In this document: piece by piece, positions 39,732-40,371 of the stretch
How the letters are laid out: each line of letters begins with the position of its first letter
How positions within the stretch are numbered: the stretch's first letter is position 1
DNA from: a virus
Direction: 5' to 3' (one strand)
Virus record (IMG/VR): IMGVR_UViG_3300023104_000106
Coordinates: 1 to 40,371 of that record
DNA: 40,371 bases
Notes under the pieces: model-generated
The model's input: the letters and a program-made list of their open reading frames with translations, nothing else
The model's database searches: none
Told to the model about the DNA's origin: nothing
Translations under genes and position numbers: made by a program

Positions 39732-40371
39732 ATGTTTGTAAAAAAGACACAAGCGCAAATTAATGCTATGACTGATGCAGAAGCAGATGCATACGCAGCA
39801 GAAAAAGCAGCACACGAAGCTACTGAAAATAAAAACGCAACAGATGCAGCAATTAAAACTGTCACTGATGCTTTAAAACTAGATTTAGAAGCCAAAATCA
39901 CATCGAAAGAAGCAGAAGTTACTTCTTTGAAAGAAACTGTGGAAGCCCAAGGAATTAAAATTGTGGAATTATCAAAATCAACATCTGAGGGCAAAATGGA
40001 TTCATTGGAAAATCTTTTCAAAGAGAAATACGATGAAGCTGTATCCGGAGAATCGCACACCGTAAAAGAGGGCTTCTCAATGGATACCTCGAAAGCAATC
40101 GCATCTACTGATGTTATGTCAGTAAATACAATTAACAGTACTGATTTCCCGGCAGCGGGTTCAACCGGAGTTGTTGGAGCAGGTGTTCAAACTTTGATGG
40201 GTAGATTGTTAGGTTATTTTGGTTACAGAAGTCCGGCATCTAAAATTCTTGATTTGGTTGATGTTCAGCCTATGGATTCAGCTGTATTGATTGTCATTAA
40301 TGAAACCGTAACTGGTACCGCAGAGATTACCACTGAGTGTAAATTGAAGCCAATCGTTAAAGAAACTTGCA
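39732..40371 (+). CDS. Major capsid protein (HK97-fold), 5' part
   Basis: ATG 39732 opens a frame that stays open to the right edge (213 codons visible). The first 100 or so residues are a charged, Ala/Glu-rich coiled coil (DAEADAYAAEKAAHEATE, LKLDLEAKITSKEAEV), as in the scaffolding delta domain removed by the prohead protease. Then comes a capsid-like part: SMDTSKAIASTDVMSVNTIN, FPAAGSTGVVGAGVQTLMGR, YFGYRSPASKILDLVDVQPM. Position directly after the protease gene fixes the call. The C-terminal part is outside the window. Confidence 0.82.
   Translation, partial: MFVKKTQAQINAMTDAEADAYAAEKAAHEATENKNATDAAIKTVTDALKLDLEAKITSKEAEVTSLKETVEAQGIKIVELSKSTSEGKMDSLENLFKEKYDEAVSGESHTVKEGFSMDTSKAIASTDVMSVNTINSTDFPAAGSTGVVGAGVQTLMGRLLGYFGYRSPASKILDLVDVQPMDSAVLIVINETVTGTAEITTECKLKPIVKETC

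Larger units (their letters stand above)
5603..40371. mobile_element. Integrated tailed phage (HK97-type), left part
   Basis: The element begins at the tRNA-like 3' remnant and extends past the right edge. It contains, in order, a lysogeny region, an early recombination/replication operon, accessory genes and the start of the head module (TerS, TerL, portal, protease, capsid). Gene overlaps and spacing are intact and I see no transposon insertion, so it may be a functional prophage. The integrase, tail and lysis genes are not in the window and should lie to the right. The phage type (siphovirus or myovirus) cannot be decided from what is visible. Confidence 0.85.

Noticed and set aside
37565-40371. 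Diversity-generating retroelement
   Set aside because: No reverse transcriptase and no template/variable repeat pair seen in the window.

Overview
The window comes from an AT-rich Bacteroidota genome, most likely Flavobacterium or a close relative. The grounds are: promoters of the Bacteroidota type (TTTG, about 20 bp, TAnnTTTG), start codons without Shine-Dalgarno sequences, a DUF3347 protein and lipoprotein/secretion signals typical of the phylum. It holds two blocks. Positions 1-5602 are host or island DNA with a Gabija-like anti-phage locus. Positions from about 5603 to the right end are the left 34.8 kb of an integrated tailed-phage genome (HK97-type capsid), which runs off the window in the major capsid gene.

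Layout. 1-395: tail of a DUF3347 gene. 659-4508: OLD-family nuclease plus UvrD-like helicase (GajA/GajB-like), overlapping by 11 bp. 4643-5497: a two-membrane-segment coiled-coil protein. 5568-5624: a terminator and a 22-bp remnant of a tmRNA (or tRNA-Ala) 3' end, which I read as the left attachment site. 5729-7837 (minus): lysogeny region with an XRE protein, a lipoprotein, a secreted protein and an S24 (CI/LexA-like) repressor, with TTATGTA operators at 7871-7920. 8127-24810 (plus): a long, tightly packed early operon. It has small proteins, an SMC/SbcC-like ATPase, RecT, a metallo-beta-lactamase-fold protein, an SF2 helicase, a replication initiator containing an iteron-like origin, a DnaC-like loader, a RuvC-like resolvase, a helicase-methyltransferase fusion, PcfK, PcfJ and a phage beta clamp. 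25156-26702: small accessory genes including a predicted outer-membrane barrel and an ASCH protein. 26694-28318 (minus): a two-gene membrane-protein cassette. 28319-33567: a regulatory and accessory zone with many hairpins, short genes, a SRAP protein and candidate ncRNAs. 33717-40371 (plus): packaging and head genes (TerS, DEDDh exonuclease, TerL, zinc-finger protein, portal, protease, capsid).

How the parts work together. The S24 repressor probably holds the rightward early operon silent. The early operon encodes recombination (ATPase, RecT, MBL protein) and theta-type replication: the initiator binds its internal iterons, the loader brings in host helicase, and the phage clamp replaces or supplements host DnaN. 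The packaging/head genes follow two promoters that share an unusual upstream element. The most interesting observation is that the 2TM coiled-coil protein beside the Gabija-like pair has a close homologue in the prophage, in an operon with an AbiC-like membrane protein. This points to an uncharacterised membrane family used by both host and phage in phage-phage or phage-host conflict. No integrase, lysis, tail, tRNA, CRISPR or reverse-transcriptase gene is visible in the window.
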